From Trematomus loennbergii (Eukaryota > Chordata > Actinopteri > Perciformes > Nototheniidae): 64,000 nucleotides of DNA. The DNA lies in NCBI GenBank assembly GCA_012861695.1, contig JAAOOA010000012.1, positions 479,001-543,000 on the forward strand, read 5' to 3'. The notes beneath the pieces are model-generated. The model saw nothing but the letters and a program-made list of their open reading frames with translations. It was not told the origin of the DNA and made no database searches. Made by a program: the position numbers and the translations under genes. Within the stretch, counting starts at the first letter, position 1. Each line of letters starts with the position of its first letter. Positions 1 through 29,803 of this stretch are shown in pieces.

Positions 1-95
1 TACAACTCATATTTAACCCAAACAACAGTAAACAGTAAGAGGTTAGTAATCATCCACTTGAAGAACACTCAACTGGGATGGATTAGCTTCACATA

Positions 96-501
96 CAGTG
101 TTTCCCATACATTGATTTAATTGTGGCAGCCGCCACAATTAAATATCGTCCACCACAAATGGATCTCATAAAAAGGCACTTAGCCCTCAGTTACTCCAGG
201 GAGAATGTCCCTGTAATTGGTCATTGTAAATTGCTTTGGAATAAGGCGTCTGCTAAATGCCTAAATTGTAAATTGTAAATGATATTTTTGGGAGAATAAA
301 CCCACAGATCCTCAACTGTGATGTGCGGTGTGTCTCACTCATTAACAACGCAACACAGTGCAACAAGAACGTTGTCTACAGTAGCCATGAACTCGCATGT
401 ATTTTCTTATTTGAGGGGGGTTAAGGGGCCTTTGGCGTTGCTTTCCGGGGAGGGGGGTGCGGTGCCCCCACAAATAGAATCAAATTCTGTGGGAAACACT
501 G
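96..501. mobile_element. MITE with 12-bp terminal inverted repeats
   Basis: The left end reads CAGTGTTTCCCA at 96-107 and the right end is its exact reverse complement at 490-501. The 5-bp word ACATA flanks both ends (91-95 and 502-506) and may be the target duplication. No coding capacity is visible. The ends resemble hAT-type termini, but a clean 8-bp duplication is not seen, so the superfamily is uncertain. A SINE-like tail sits inside it. Confidence 0.6.
176..292 (+). repeat. SINE-like 3' tail fragment nested in MITE
   Basis: The stretch contains a TTGCTTTGGAATAAGGCGTC-type block followed by TGCTAAATGCCTAAATTGTAAATTG. This resembles the conserved tail shared by many teleost tRNA-derived SINEs (core CTTTGGATAAAAGCGTCTGC). 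Only the tail half is recognisable, and no tRNA-like A and B boxes were identified. The assignment rests on memory of the tail motif. Confidence 0.5.
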
Positions 502-810
502 ACATACATTCACTTAATAAAGAGGAACAGGCTACCAATTGCTGAAAACTGACAACAAATAGAAAACAAATGGTCCAAAGACAAATACAATAATACATTG
601 TTATTTCAGCCTGGGCCTTGGCTACACACCGTTTCATCTCTGGATATGGCTTAGAAGTGTGCAAAAAGCAATGAGGACTCAATAGTATTGATAGACAGAC
701 TGCAGTGAGTTAGTACAGGTGTTTAATCTGTGAGTAGACCTGTTAGCAAACACTGCCCCCTGCTGGATGATATCCTGTGTGAGACTGCATTCTCAGGGTT
801 ATTTAATAAA

Positions 811-1085
811 AGGGGCCATTATGCTTTCCCTTTCCTGTAGTGTGTTATATAGGTTTGTGTGCATGTAAATGGTCTGCAAAGGCTTATATCCCTATCACAA
901 CAGAGCCAGGCAGCTAGCCAATCAGAGCAGACTGGGCTCTGGTTTCAGACAGAGGGTGAAAAGAGGTGATGCAGCACAGGCAGTATGAGAACAATAAAGA
1001 GCTTTTTGAACATTAAAGCATGGAGACATGTCACAGTAGAGGAGCTAAATACAAATATGACCCGGATGAGCATAACAGGCCCCTT
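811..1085. repeat. Interspersed repeat family C, copy 1
   Basis: It shares long blocks with 24392-24722, including CCTTTTCCTGTAGTGTG, GTAAATGGTCTGCAAAGGCT, CCAATCAGAGCA and CACAGTAGAGG. The ends are imperfect inverted repeats (AGGGGCCATTATGC at the left, GCATAACAGGCCCCTT at the right), which suggests a non-autonomous DNA element. There is no open reading frame of interest. Confidence 0.6.
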
Positions 1086-1395
1086 CAAAAACGGGTCAAG
1101 CGAATAACTAAGATAACCACCTTGAAAACAGTCAAGTTGCAGTTTACAAGTCTGTCCAACATGTCATCACCTCATTGTATTGTCCTATGACACATTGACC
1201 ATTTAATTTGAGAATTAAACAAAAAAGTCTATTTGAGTGGAGTTGTGCCTTACGGTGCAGTAGAAACACAAAAGTGTGACTGGTTCCACACGACTAAAGA
1301 CAAGACTGTACATGGTTCAGCTTTTCAACAGAAAGTATTTCAGGCCAACATTTAATCACAATCAAGTAAAGGCCAAACCACTTTTATCATGTTAC

Positions 1396-1572
1396 CTGCA
1401 GTAAGGGCACTTCCTAGATTTCATATGGATCCTCCAGAAGTCATTGATCAAACTGTACTTCTTTTCAACAAGGTGTTTGATCTGAAAACACACACACAAT
1501 GACACTATAGATTCTATATTCAAACACACTTTGTGATGCTTGTAATGGAGTGCAGTCCGTGTGTGCGTGTGG

Positions 1573-1610
<38 letters not shown>

Positions 1611-4600
1611 CACCGGTTTGGTGTTCGCTGAGCCTTCAGTGTTTACTCCGACTATGCTGTCTGTAAACTGCGTCAGCACCAGCTGGATCTCATCTCCTGT
1701 GGCTTTGGGGTTCTCCTCCAGGTGCTGACAGACATTTTGAAAATAAAGATTACATTGAAAACAGTTCATTTACACATCTGCAAAAAATAATATAATCACA
1801 ATTATGGTGAACGGTAACGTGATGACTGATTCTGTTGTGAGTGTTTTATCAATTTAAATATAAAAAGGAGCAAATTCTACATTGACCGATTTACTGTAAA
1901 ATACTAATTTTGTTATTTAATATGGCTTAATATTGCATAAACCGAAGTTAGGCTAGTATATATATTTGCACCTGTTAAGCTGGAAACCTTTAACACTTAA
2001 AACCTTAAAATATCCATTTTGATTCTCTTAACTTTTACTGGTTTGTGTCTTTTCTTGTTAACTCAAGCATTGTCTCATGTGAAGTTAATAAAATAAAAAT
2101 CATTTGCGATAAAGTAGTCTATATTATATATAATATATATATAATCTATATATAGACCGAGAGCATCCTCAGCAGCTGCATCACGCTGTGGTTCGGAAGC
2201 TGCACCGCCGCCGACCGCAAGAGCCTGCAGGCATAGTGAACTCTGCCCAGAGGATCATCGGTGCCTCACTCCCCTCACTACAGGACATGTATAACACCCG
2301 CCTCACCCGCAAAGCACTCAGCATTGTGGGTGACTCCACCCACCCTCCAACAGCCTCTTCAGCCTCCTGCCTTCAGGAAGAAGGTTCCTTAGCCTCAGCT
2401 CGCGCACCTCCAGGCTGGGCAACAGCTTCCTCCACCAGGCGGTCAGGTTGCTGAACTCTCTCCCCTCCCCCCTCTCTCCCCCTCTGACATCTCTCCCTGA
2501 ACTCTCCACCCTGCCTCCGACCTTTCTCCCCTGCCCCAAATGGTCCTGGACTCTAACCCCCTAACTCACTTTTCTGCCCATCTCGGCTGCTACTGCACTG
2601 AAACTGTACTTTGAACACTTAAATTATATTATTAACATTTTAAACTGTATACCCCGGTTATCTAGGCCCTTTGTTTTGTTTAATGTATACCATGTTTATC
2701 TAGGCCCTTTTTGTTTTTTGTTTGATGTATATATGTCACACTGTAGGACTGCGGGAAATGATATTTCGATATTTCTGGATGTTCAACATGTAGAATTATT
2801 GACAATAAAGCTGACTTTGACTTGACTTTGACTTTGATATATCACGTTTTGATATGAATGTACTTGTACCGTGATACGATTTTTGGTCATATTGCCCACA
2901 CCATGTGTACCAATCTCCATCACTAGATTCCCCAGGTGCTTCAGACCCACCTTGCTGAGGACCTGCTCCGCCTGGTACACCTCCTGCATGTTCCCGTGGT
3001 CCAGCAGCCGCAGCTGGCTGAGCAGCAGGTGCATGGCGGCGCGGGGGCACAGCAGCATGTTACATGAGAGACACGAGCCACGGATCAGCAGGTACAGTTT
3101 CTGATGGAGGAGGTGAGAAGAAGGTGAAATAATGGCATAACATTATATTACCGGTCAAAAGATGTTAGTACAAAAATCATAAAAGCAGGGATTGTCAATT
3201 CAGAAAGTGATTTAGCCTGAAACTAATCATAATTTAGGAGATCATCTTTAAAAATACATAAACATAAACATATTGCATATCTGAAAGGTATGTTCTTAAT
3301 TGTGTTGTTCAACCAACAGTGCAAAAATGATCAATAAAAAAAAAAAAATCTAATCCCACTTGAGCAGGAAACAGAAAATGTATGTTTTTTTGTTCAATTT
3401 TGTTGACAAAATAATGTATGGGTTATGAAAATGTTTAGTGAACTAATAAATGAATCCACTAAAAACTTTGGCTCTTAACAATACAATTGAATAATCTGAA
3501 GAAAATCAAAACCATGAGTTTGGATCAGATCAGTCAAATGAGCAGAAAGCCTGTTCTGTATTTGAAAATCATAATAAATTCGAGCAACTTGCGTTGACAG
3601 AAAGTTAATACTAATGTATCAGATTTGAACCCCTAAGGCTCATCTAACATTGACAGAATCACACACAGTAATAAAGTTAACATGTTAAGTAGTTCATGTG
3701 TATGTACAGTTTTGTGGTGCATTCGTGGATCGGCTTACATCAAAGAACAGCGGGTTGTAAACAGGTAGAGGTAGCTCCACATGCCCCATGTGACCGGGAC
3801 AGTTGTTGAAGTCCTGACAGCAGGTTGAACACACCTGGTAAAAAACACGGAATGAAACATGATTTATTTTTTATTTTAAGTACTTGCTGAAAGTTACAGC
3901 GCACAATATATGCAACAGATACAGGTACAGCATTTAACAGATGTGTCATCATTACTGTATCATACACACGTGTGCAATTTATATTATAACAGTGGAGGCG
4001 TACCTCTTTGTTGTCTGCTGGACCCAGGGCCAGATCGTACAGGCTGTTTGGGGCCACATTCCCAACGGCATCCAGGAACCTGAAGTTAGTGATCGTCTTC
4101 ACACTCAGCTTCCTGGACAGGAAATGGGAAAGATGCATCATTATAATAACAGACTCCACAGTTATTTTGAATTCATATACATTTCTGGGTTATTTTACCA
4201 CTGCAGGGAATAACTATATTATTAAGGTGTAATCTGAATTAAGTCGGTTTAGTGTCATCTTAATAGGTCCTTGAAGAGTTAATCCATGGAGGAAATGAAA
4301 AAATATAAATAATACATGTATTTTTAGTACTATAAAGAAAAGTAACGAAGTGTTTAACGAAAAATAATAAGCGAACATTTGATATAAACAGATAAATAAT
4401 AAATTAGCATGTTTCAGATAGGAGGACATGCAAGATATGTCACTTATTAATAAAACACAACAAGATATGTATATGAAAAACAGAAGACTAACCAATTTAA
4501 CAGAATAAAATGAATTGACGTAAACAAAACAAATACAACATATCTATTATGAACATTGACATAGCAACTCTGAGCTTAAATATGTACAACATGACGTTAA

Positions 4601-4754
4601 AGCATGCTGCGATGAGCAGGCATGTTGTTTTCAACTCATGTTTAGCATTAAGTCCAAAAGCTAGCAACATGTCTCACCTTATCTCTTCAGCTGAGTACAT
4701 GCCAAACGACAGGCCTTCCAGCCGCCGCCATGGCACTTCTTTACTAAACAACAT
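1396..4754 (-). CDS. polr1a: RNA polymerase I largest subunit, N-terminal part (6 exons, partial)
   Basis: This is the 5' part of the catalytic subunit A190/RPA1 of RNA polymerase I, the nucleolar enzyme that transcribes rRNA. Coding exons on the minus strand are 4678-4754, 4004-4112, 3739-3834, 2951-3100, 1614-1724 and 1396-1481. All have GT/AG borders and keep phase, giving about 210 residues. The protein starts [20 protein letters not shown], close to human POLR1A as I recall it. Exon 3 carries the clamp zinc motif [17 protein letters not shown] (CxxC...CxGHxGH). CLSC and KCPYC pairs follow in exons 4 and 6. Exon 6 ends in phase 2 at a GTAAC donor, so the gene continues beyond base 1. No frame break is seen. 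It is divergently paired with ptcd3. The CpG-rich 5' end carries a CCATGGCGGCGGC motif in exon 1. I chose this start because it aligns with the human N-terminus and has no upstream in-frame extension. Confidence 0.95.
1561..1608. repeat. (GT)n microsatellite beside polr1a exon 5 donor
   Basis: The run is mostly GT with a few interruptions. Read on the polr1a strand it is a (CA)n tract that begins just inside the intron after exon 5, whose last base is 1614. Confidence 0.9.
2156..2836 (+). mobile_element. 5'-truncated LINE (L2/Maui-like) 3' end
   Basis: The plus-strand translation from about 2160 gives [14 protein letters not shown], then [24 protein letters not shown] and a [15 protein letters not shown] block. 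This is the extreme C-terminus typical of teleost L2-clade reverse-transcriptase ORFs. It breaks down after a CR-like stretch. A 3' UTR follows, and the element ends in a GACAATAAAGCTGACTTTGA tail with repeated TTGACTTTGACT units, the usual LINE-tail microsatellite. It lies in polr1a intron 4 and is antisense to that gene. It cannot be active because most of the ORF is missing. Confidence 0.75.
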
Positions 4755-5098
4755 TTTCGGAGAATTAAGCTAGCTTTGAGGAGTTTTATTGATATCAATT
4801 CATGGCGTACAGTTGAACCACATGCGACACTCAGTTGCTCCTGGTCTGCACGTGGAGGGATCGTGGGACCTAACGTAAAATTAGGGGGGAGACAAGAAAC
4901 AGATAAATAGACTTTTCATAAAGCTAGGGGATATGGTGCTATTGGAATATATTACTCTATGTAAAATTGTAGCTTGCTCGAGGACACGTATGAATTAAGA
5001 GTAGTATTTCTTTAAAATACAATGTGTTATTATTGTGCTCTCCCCTTTTCACAGCCCACATGGTTTCTCCCTCCCAGAAGCCTTCAGTTAGTAACAAC
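4755..5098. promoter_or_regulatory. Bidirectional promoter between polr1a and ptcd3
   Basis: Only 344 bp separate the two divergent start codons. The ptcd3 start lies in ACAACATGGCGGCGCC and polr1a exon 1 contains CCATGGCGGCGGC on its own strand. Both match the YY1-type core ATGGCGGC that often overlaps start codons of TATA-less housekeeping genes. No TATA box is evident. Transcription start sites cannot be fixed from sequence. Confidence 0.7.
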
Positions 5099-23085
<17,987 letters not shown>

Positions 23086-23144
23086 GCCCATCCATTGATA
23101 CAAACATCTCACAATTTCATAGTGTGTTTCATTATCTGTGTGTT

Positions 23145-23150
23145 AATAAA
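23145..23150 (+). promoter_or_regulatory. ptcd3 polyadenylation signal
   Basis: A canonical AATAAA lies 60 bases after the TGA stop (23083-23085), implying a very short 3' UTR. A GT-rich TTTGTC stretch follows within 15 bases. Confidence 0.75.
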
Positions 23151-24391
23151 CTAATGTTTGTCACAACATAATCCAAACCTCCTGTAATGCTTTGTTTGAC
23201 AGCTAGAGGTCGCTGTTTCTCCAGTCAACAACTCAATGCAACAACTTGTTAGAAATTACAGTTTCTTTCCCACTTTTTATGCATTAATGATTATTTTTAG
23301 CTCGGCAAAACATGGGTGAGAAATTCCCAGTAAGATGACAGATAAAGGATTTGTATTTTCTGCAGAATCCATGGCCATAAAAAATGTGGCCTGGGGGGAG
23401 ATACACAGAGGCTCATTTCTCTAAGCAACTTCCTGTTGTCCCTGATAAGACACTTCCTCAAATGGCTGCTTCTGGAATTTTTTTGGGACATCTCAGCATC
23501 CCATTTTATTGAAACAGTCCTCCAGGTTCTGAAAACACACATAAACAAACAATGTTGTGTGTGTGCAGAGTCAGGTATGCACTGTGTGTTTTTGCAGGAT
23601 TTATTAGCAGCATGTCAGGACAGGTGCCAGAAGTGTGGTGTGTGTGTGTGTGACGCAACTTTATAACCCTGACTTTTATTGTTTTTTAAAGTTTTTTTTT
23701 TTTTTACCACTCCGGTCTTTTAAATCACAACCAAGCTTGCTTTAGAAAGGAATATCGAACACAATTATTGAGAATTAAATACACAGTCAAATATAGTTAT
23801 TGTGTTAATTCAATGGCATTATTAGAAGCAGTCACACTCAATATAAAAGCATACAGAGGTAAGATTAGTATCAAGCAGTCTGTGGGGGTGTGTGTTTGCC
23901 AGCCTCTACAGGTGTGTGCTTTAATCAAAATGTGTGTTTTTCCGTCCAATCATCAGCCGAGCTGCCTTATGACCTTATAAGGACAAATGGGCTAAGGTGA
24001 GTGACGGGAGCCGGGTAGATGGGTGTGTTTGGGGAATTGTTTTCCAGATGGCCTGAAGCCTCACACACACACACACTCACGTACTCCCTGATACACTGCA
24101 GTATTGCCTTTCAAACTTAGCACAGAATCTGACACAAGAACCGAGTTTTCTCTTTGCCTTGCCCAGACCGTGGGAACACACAAACCTTCCCTCGCACATT
24201 TAGAAACTAACATGCTCACACACACTCCAATTATTAAACTGCCTAAATGTATTTTTTTCTCACCTGGATAAGGAAGAAGTATTCTAAAATGTTCTATTAA
24301 TCATGATTTTTTGTATTTATCATTATAATCTTTTTGTATTTTTTGACAATACTTGCAGGTCACTCATATGTGTGTAGTATCACAGGTGTAG
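23151..24391. other. Intergenic, no gene recognised
   Basis: I see no exon-like open frame with splice sites here. The stretch holds AT-rich sequence, short GT-rich patches near 23555-23650 and a CA patch near 24061-24078. Confidence 0.5.
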
Positions 24392-24722
24392 TTACAGGGA
24401 CCCTATTATGGTTTTGGGGGTTTTCCTTTTCCTGTAGTGTGATATAGGTTTGTGTGCATGTAAATGGTCTGCAAAGGCTACAATACCTGTGTTCCCTCCA
24501 GAGGGAGTTTCTCTCCGGCACACTCAGGGGGCGGGGACATCTCTAAGTGGTGGACCAATTAACAGCGCCGGCCAACTAACCAATCAGAGCAAACTGGACT
24601 CTGGTTTCAGAGAGGGTGAAAAGAGGTGCTGCAGCACAGGCAGTATGAGAAAAATAAAGAGCTTTGAACATTAAAGCATATAAACATGTCACAGTAGAGG
24701 CACAACATACAAATATGAATAA
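24392..24722. repeat. Interspersed repeat family C, copy 2
   Basis: This second copy is longer than 811-1085. It carries an extra block (about 24486-24570, including CAGAGGGAGTTTCTCTCCGG) missing from copy 1. Both share GGTTTGTGTGCATGTAAATG and AATAAAGAGCTTT. Confidence 0.65.
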
Positions 24723-27700
24723 TGGTTATTGTATACAAAAAAACATATTTAAAGAACTTCAATACACTTCAGGTGAATAAGGGAACAAATAATATATGAG
24801 TATACAATTTCCTAGTATGTGTTATTTTGTTCTCTGACATTGCATGTGTCATAATGCAAATGGTCATCATTTATGCCTTTTTGGTGAATTTAAGAGAAAT
24901 GTATACAGACACAAATAGACCAACACAAAAGTCATTTAACTAGACTGAAGATGAAAAGAAACTGCCTGTAGCGTCTCACCTTATAAAAAGAAAGGACAGC
25001 AACAACAAACAACAACAGGGAGTTTGATTTAACTCTGATGAAATGCAAACACATCCCAAAATAGTTTGTGTGAAAACAAGTGTGGAAGTAGCGGTCACAA
25101 GCATTCCTTTCTCCACTCCTTTATGCAGCATGAATGTACTATGGAGGAGGTCACAGGTCAAACCTTTTCGAAAACACAGGAAGGGTTGACGAGACATCCT
25201 CTAATGCTTTTAATACCTCTACCACCGCTTTCTAACATTTCTTACCTGATGTGACCCTAAAACACACTCTACTTTACTATGCTTTACTTTTGAGGAAAGA
25301 GGAAAGAGGGAGGATGAGGGAAGATGATAGAATAGTGTTAGGAGGAAGGAGCAGAAAGAGATGGTGATGGAGGAAATAGGGACTTTATTATTTAAACTCT
25401 TTAAAGGTTATTGTATATCTTTTGAGAAAAAGAAGATTGACATTTGAGTCAAACGTCATATATTCCGCACATTCTGCCCGCACGACAATACTTCATGGTG
25501 ATTGACAGAATAATGATCATCCAACACTGCAAATCCCACACACAGGAAAAAGCAAAAGGTTACATTTCTCCAGACCTCCGATCCTATTGGCTTTCAGTCT
25601 GACATCATAGTTATTATTTATCTCTTTGAAAACCACTTAGTATTCCACTGCTATTAACCTTTGGAGAAAAACTACAGGCTGTTTTTGGAACTGGTCAATT
25701 CTGAGAGTTCAGTTTTTTGTGCTTCCATAACGTATTCGTTCAGAAAAAAGAAAACATCCAGACAAAGACTTAGTTTATTTGCCTCTGTAGTTATCTCCTA
25801 AATTCCCTCAAGTTAGCATCAGAAATACACTTTTAGGAAACTTGCAGCAAGAAAAAAAGGTTAATGTAGTTATCAATCGGAAAAGTTTGTGTGGTATCTA
25901 TACATTTATATATACTTACTTCAAGTGTCTTACAAAACTTAGGTTATTTAACAATACATATCTTTAAATGCTGTTTTAGTCCAACTTTATCCAAAAAGAC
26001 AATGCCCAAATTGCATATGTAAACATCTAATTCATAAGAAAGGGTTTGTACCAGAGCAAAGGCAGTGTGACAACAATGCCTGAATGCTGAAATTGAACAT
26101 GCTTGCAGTATTGAATCATTCGCGTGGTGTGATGGCATTTGTCCATAAAAAAAGAAAAAAAAGAAACAAGGTAACGCATGGAGGTTGGTTTGCTAAATTG
26201 TAATATATTGAAGATTCAGATGATAACCTGTCCAGAATCGCTTCAGATTCTTCACAACAGCAACACAGGTGTATTTAATAACGTTAATCAAGGCTGCATT
26301 CCATTTAGAGTTGTATGTTTCTGGAGTCTCGTTTCATCGTTATTGGTATTAATTACACCTGTGCTTTTCCTGCATAGTCAAAAGAGAATGTCGGCTGTGA
26401 AAAAGGTCTAGACTAGGAATTGATTGAACACACACGATGAAGAAACATGTAGTGATATATTTATAATAGGAGTCGGAGTCATACAGTATTATCTCCTGTT
26501 CTGTTTGTCTGTGTTTGGATAATGGTTAGTCTTTTAGTCTGTCTGTTTTACTCTCTCCGTCTGTTTTCTTGCTATCCCTGTCTGTCTCACATAAATTGCC
26601 AACAATAGTGAATCGCCCACAGTTTATTCAACTTGTTGACATACTCAGTGTTATCACATGAGCCAGCAATCCAGTCCAGCAGCAGACAAAACCCGGTCCT
26701 TCTGTTGTGGTATTCACATAGGAACACAAATCATCAACTGTGGTTTCTGTTTCAATTAGATATTTTATCACATTTTTTTAAATTATACTTTAAGCAACTT
26801 GACTTAAAAAAGAATCGACCCTGAACCAAAGAGTGTATAAAAGAAGTGGAAGTAGTCTCCATAGAGTCATTATTCACTATCTTTTTTTAGAACCAGAACA
26901 AATAGGGTGGCGAACAGAAAGTCAATGCCTTCTGGAAAGATCTTACTGGTTTTTGGAGGAATTTACTCAAGACAAGATTCAGCACATCACTGCAGAGACA
27001 GAGAGACACGAGACGAGAGGGAAGGGACAACAGAGGGAGGGAAAGGAAGGAAAGGTAAGTGGAGGAGGAATGAGAGGAGGGGAGAAAAGAGGAATTCCTG
27101 CATGTAGAGACTGGTAGCAGCTGCAGTGCTCGACAGTTCATAAAGTTGCGCCCGCTGATAACGCGTGTTTGGAGAATGATTTATCAGTAATCACCATTTG
27201 AGCACAAATACCTAACCTTGCCTTGGTGTTAGTGATTTTATTTTATTATCTCAAGACAAAATTTATTAAATTGCTTGGTGTAGAGTGAGCTTTTGTGTAC
27301 AATATGTAGGTAATACATTTTTGATTTTGCACAAGTAATGTTTTATTATTTTGCAACTAAACAGTTTATTGAATTAGTCACTACATTGGCAGCTTGTATG
27401 ACTTAAGTGTGTTACACACTTGAGCTGAACATCCTGTGAGTCAACAGTATTTAGCAATACAGTTCATAAAGAGGCAGATGGGTAGGGCAGGTCTGAGTGA
27501 CAAGAAAACGTGATTCAATGAAACATTGATCAAATAAATGTTAACAATAAAGTTACTGTGTGTTTAATGAATAAAATAACACAAACGACTTGCATTAAGC
27601 AGCTCGTTCAGAACAAAAATAAGTGGGTGAATACAAAATATAAATACTTTTGCTAACCGTTGGTGTTCTCGAAAGAAACGTTTTCACGTAGTGTCCCTAA

Positions 27701-27803
27701 TGACATGCGGTATGACAGCTATAGTTACTTGGAAAGAAGCTAAATGGGGCACTGAATTTGACTGAATTACTGTTTAACAGAACAGAAATTAGACATGAGT
27801 TAA
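24723..27803. other. Intergenic, no gene recognised
   Basis: There is no convincing coding exon on either strand. A purine-rich block (26990-27100, GAGGGAAGGGACAACAGAGG-type) ends in AAAGGTAAGT at about 27051-27060, a good splice-donor match. It could be an untranslated first exon, but no acceptor partner can be shown. Elsewhere the sequence is AT-rich and unremarkable. Confidence 0.4.
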
Positions 27804-28160
27804 AGGTAGGGTAGGTAAGTTTGAGAAACCGGCACGAGATACACTTTTGTTATATTACATGGAATGCTCTTAACATCCCGATAGCAATGAATATCTTAAG
27901 TGCTTTGACAAAAAATCCATAACAATTTTAATCTGTGGAAGCCGTAGTACTGTAAAAAGCACGACCAATCATTTTAGCCGGCCCGGCTAAAATAACTGGA
28001 TGGCCTACCTGCCTGTCAGCCTTCCATCTGTGCACAAACTTATCTCGTGCCCTCATTGGTCATGTGCGCGTTCATATGTTGGAGGAGGGGCTCTGTAAGG
28101 AAGTGGCAGATTTTTTCCGGCGCATTCGAGCTGGTTTCTCCAAAATGACCTACCCCACAT
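27804..28160. mobile_element. TTAA-flanked MITE, family B, copy 1
   Basis: TTAA words lie at 27800-27803 and 28161-28164. The left end AGGTAGGGTAGGTAAGTTTG is mirrored, with changes, by the right end GGTTTCTCCAAAATGACCTA. The interior (GCCCGGCTAAAATAACTGG, GGATGGCCTACCTGCCTGTC) is shared with four copies further right. It has no coding capacity. Confidence 0.85.
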
Positions 28161-28845
28161 TTAACTAGCTAGCACACTCTAAATGCTAGAAAGCATCTTC
28201 GGCAGTAAGAGCAGTTGGCTGCTCCGCCAACGGACCTTCAGTTAGCGGAATAACAACTTGAATTTAGCTAGCTAATACAAGTGTTTATTGTACCGTTATG
28301 AACAACACAAATAAACTACACAAATAATAAAACTCCCATAGCTTTTTTGGTTGAAGCTTTATTGTTCCCCCTTTTTTCTTAAATTAAAACAATATCCTGT
28401 TTTCCTTAGCACTTGAGTAAGAAATATTACTTACGGCTTACTGCAGATGGGAAAGCTTTTTTATTCAGTACAAAATGTTGTTATAAATAAAATTAGGGAT
28501 AGGCTACATTTCTCAGTGAAATATTTATACAATAATATTAACAATACTTAATTATATTTTTAATTGCATCTGTAAAGGGAAACGTGTCCACTTTTGAAGT
28601 TGCACTTTCTAACTAATAACGATGGTTGTACACCTAGCCATTTAGCTAATTGAGCTATCAGTGAGTGTTTGCTTTCAATTGGTATGAACATAAAGCAAAA
28701 CTGTTTCACCATTTTTTGTTTCCTTTTTATTATAATCAGTCTTTTGTTCAGTTAAAACAAACGCTAACATACGCCAATGTTACCCACTCTAAGACACTGT
28801 ACTTTATGTTTTCTTGCTAAGTGGTCGGACATGACAGCAGGAAGG

Positions 28846-28999
28846 AGAGAGGTGTGTTCGTAGGCAAGGGGCGGCGCGGAGGGGCGGAGCGGTTCTCTCT
28901 ACCGGCGGTGTCAGCTGAAGAAAACGGGAGCAGGGAGAGGCCAACACAGGGATTCATTTACCCGGGTGATTGTACTGAATTGGACCAGCGGACTTCAGG
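28846..28999 (+). promoter_or_regulatory. CpG-rich candidate promoter / first exon of the plastin gene
   Basis: This is the only strongly CpG-rich stretch between ptcd3 and the plastin start codon, with GGGGCGGCGCGGAGGGGCGG (two GC-box-like GGGGCGG words). It ends CTTCAG/GTAAGAGA at 28999/29000, a strong donor. The plastin start-codon exon begins with only 8 untranslated bases after its acceptor at 32741, so at least one upstream non-coding exon must exist. This is the best candidate. Confidence 0.5.
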
Positions 29000-29691
29000 T
29001 AAGAGAAAGCAGCGTTTAGGGCGTTTTCTCATGACTCAGGGGGAAGTCTTGTGTTAGCTTAACTCAGGAGCAGAACAATGATTTATAACTCACTGCGGCA
29101 CAGCGTGTCTTCTTTTATTCAGAAAATTATATTTCAGAATATTGAATAAAAAGATGCTCACAGTAAAGCAGTATTTCTGAGTTATTTACCATAGGACAAA
29201 AGCTAATTTGAACATTCTAAATGCTATTTTCTTCACACACAATAGTTCCATTGAATGCTGAATAAATGTTAGTCTCGTGTGCAAATGCATTTGTGCATGT
29301 TTTATTTATTTTCTTATTACCATTTTATGAATGTATATCAATATTTGATGAATACTATTTGTCATATTTAAAATATGCACTAAGATAGCATGAAGAAGCT
29401 CATGCAGCTAGGCTAATGTGCTTTATTGTAACTATATTAGACCAAGTGAAAACAAGGATTTACCTGCAGTTAGTGCTTACAGATTATTGTTTAAAATACC
29501 ACATGATCACTTAAGTTTGAATATCACGTTTTACGGTTGTTTCCAAACATCTGAAGGTTGCAGTTAATACAAATTAATAACAATAGAGTGTTAGCGGCAG
29601 ACAGCAGCAGACATGTGTCTGGATGCATGGAGATATGAACTGCATCGTCACTCTAGACATTGTGTGTGGTGTGTGTGTGTTGTGTGTGTGT

Positions 29692-29744
<53 letters not shown>

Positions 29745-29753
29745 TGTTGTGTG

Positions 29754-29803
<50 letters not shown>

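Noticed and set aside
5060..5098. Upstream in-frame ATG for ptcd3
   Set aside because: It is possible but would lengthen the presequence by 13 residues. The 5099 ATG sits in a YY1-type start context. It is noted as an alternative rather than annotated.
28821..29057. 79-codon open frame in the CpG-rich block
   Set aside because: It crosses the strong donor at 29000 and has no homology I recognise. It is better explained as an untranslated first exon.
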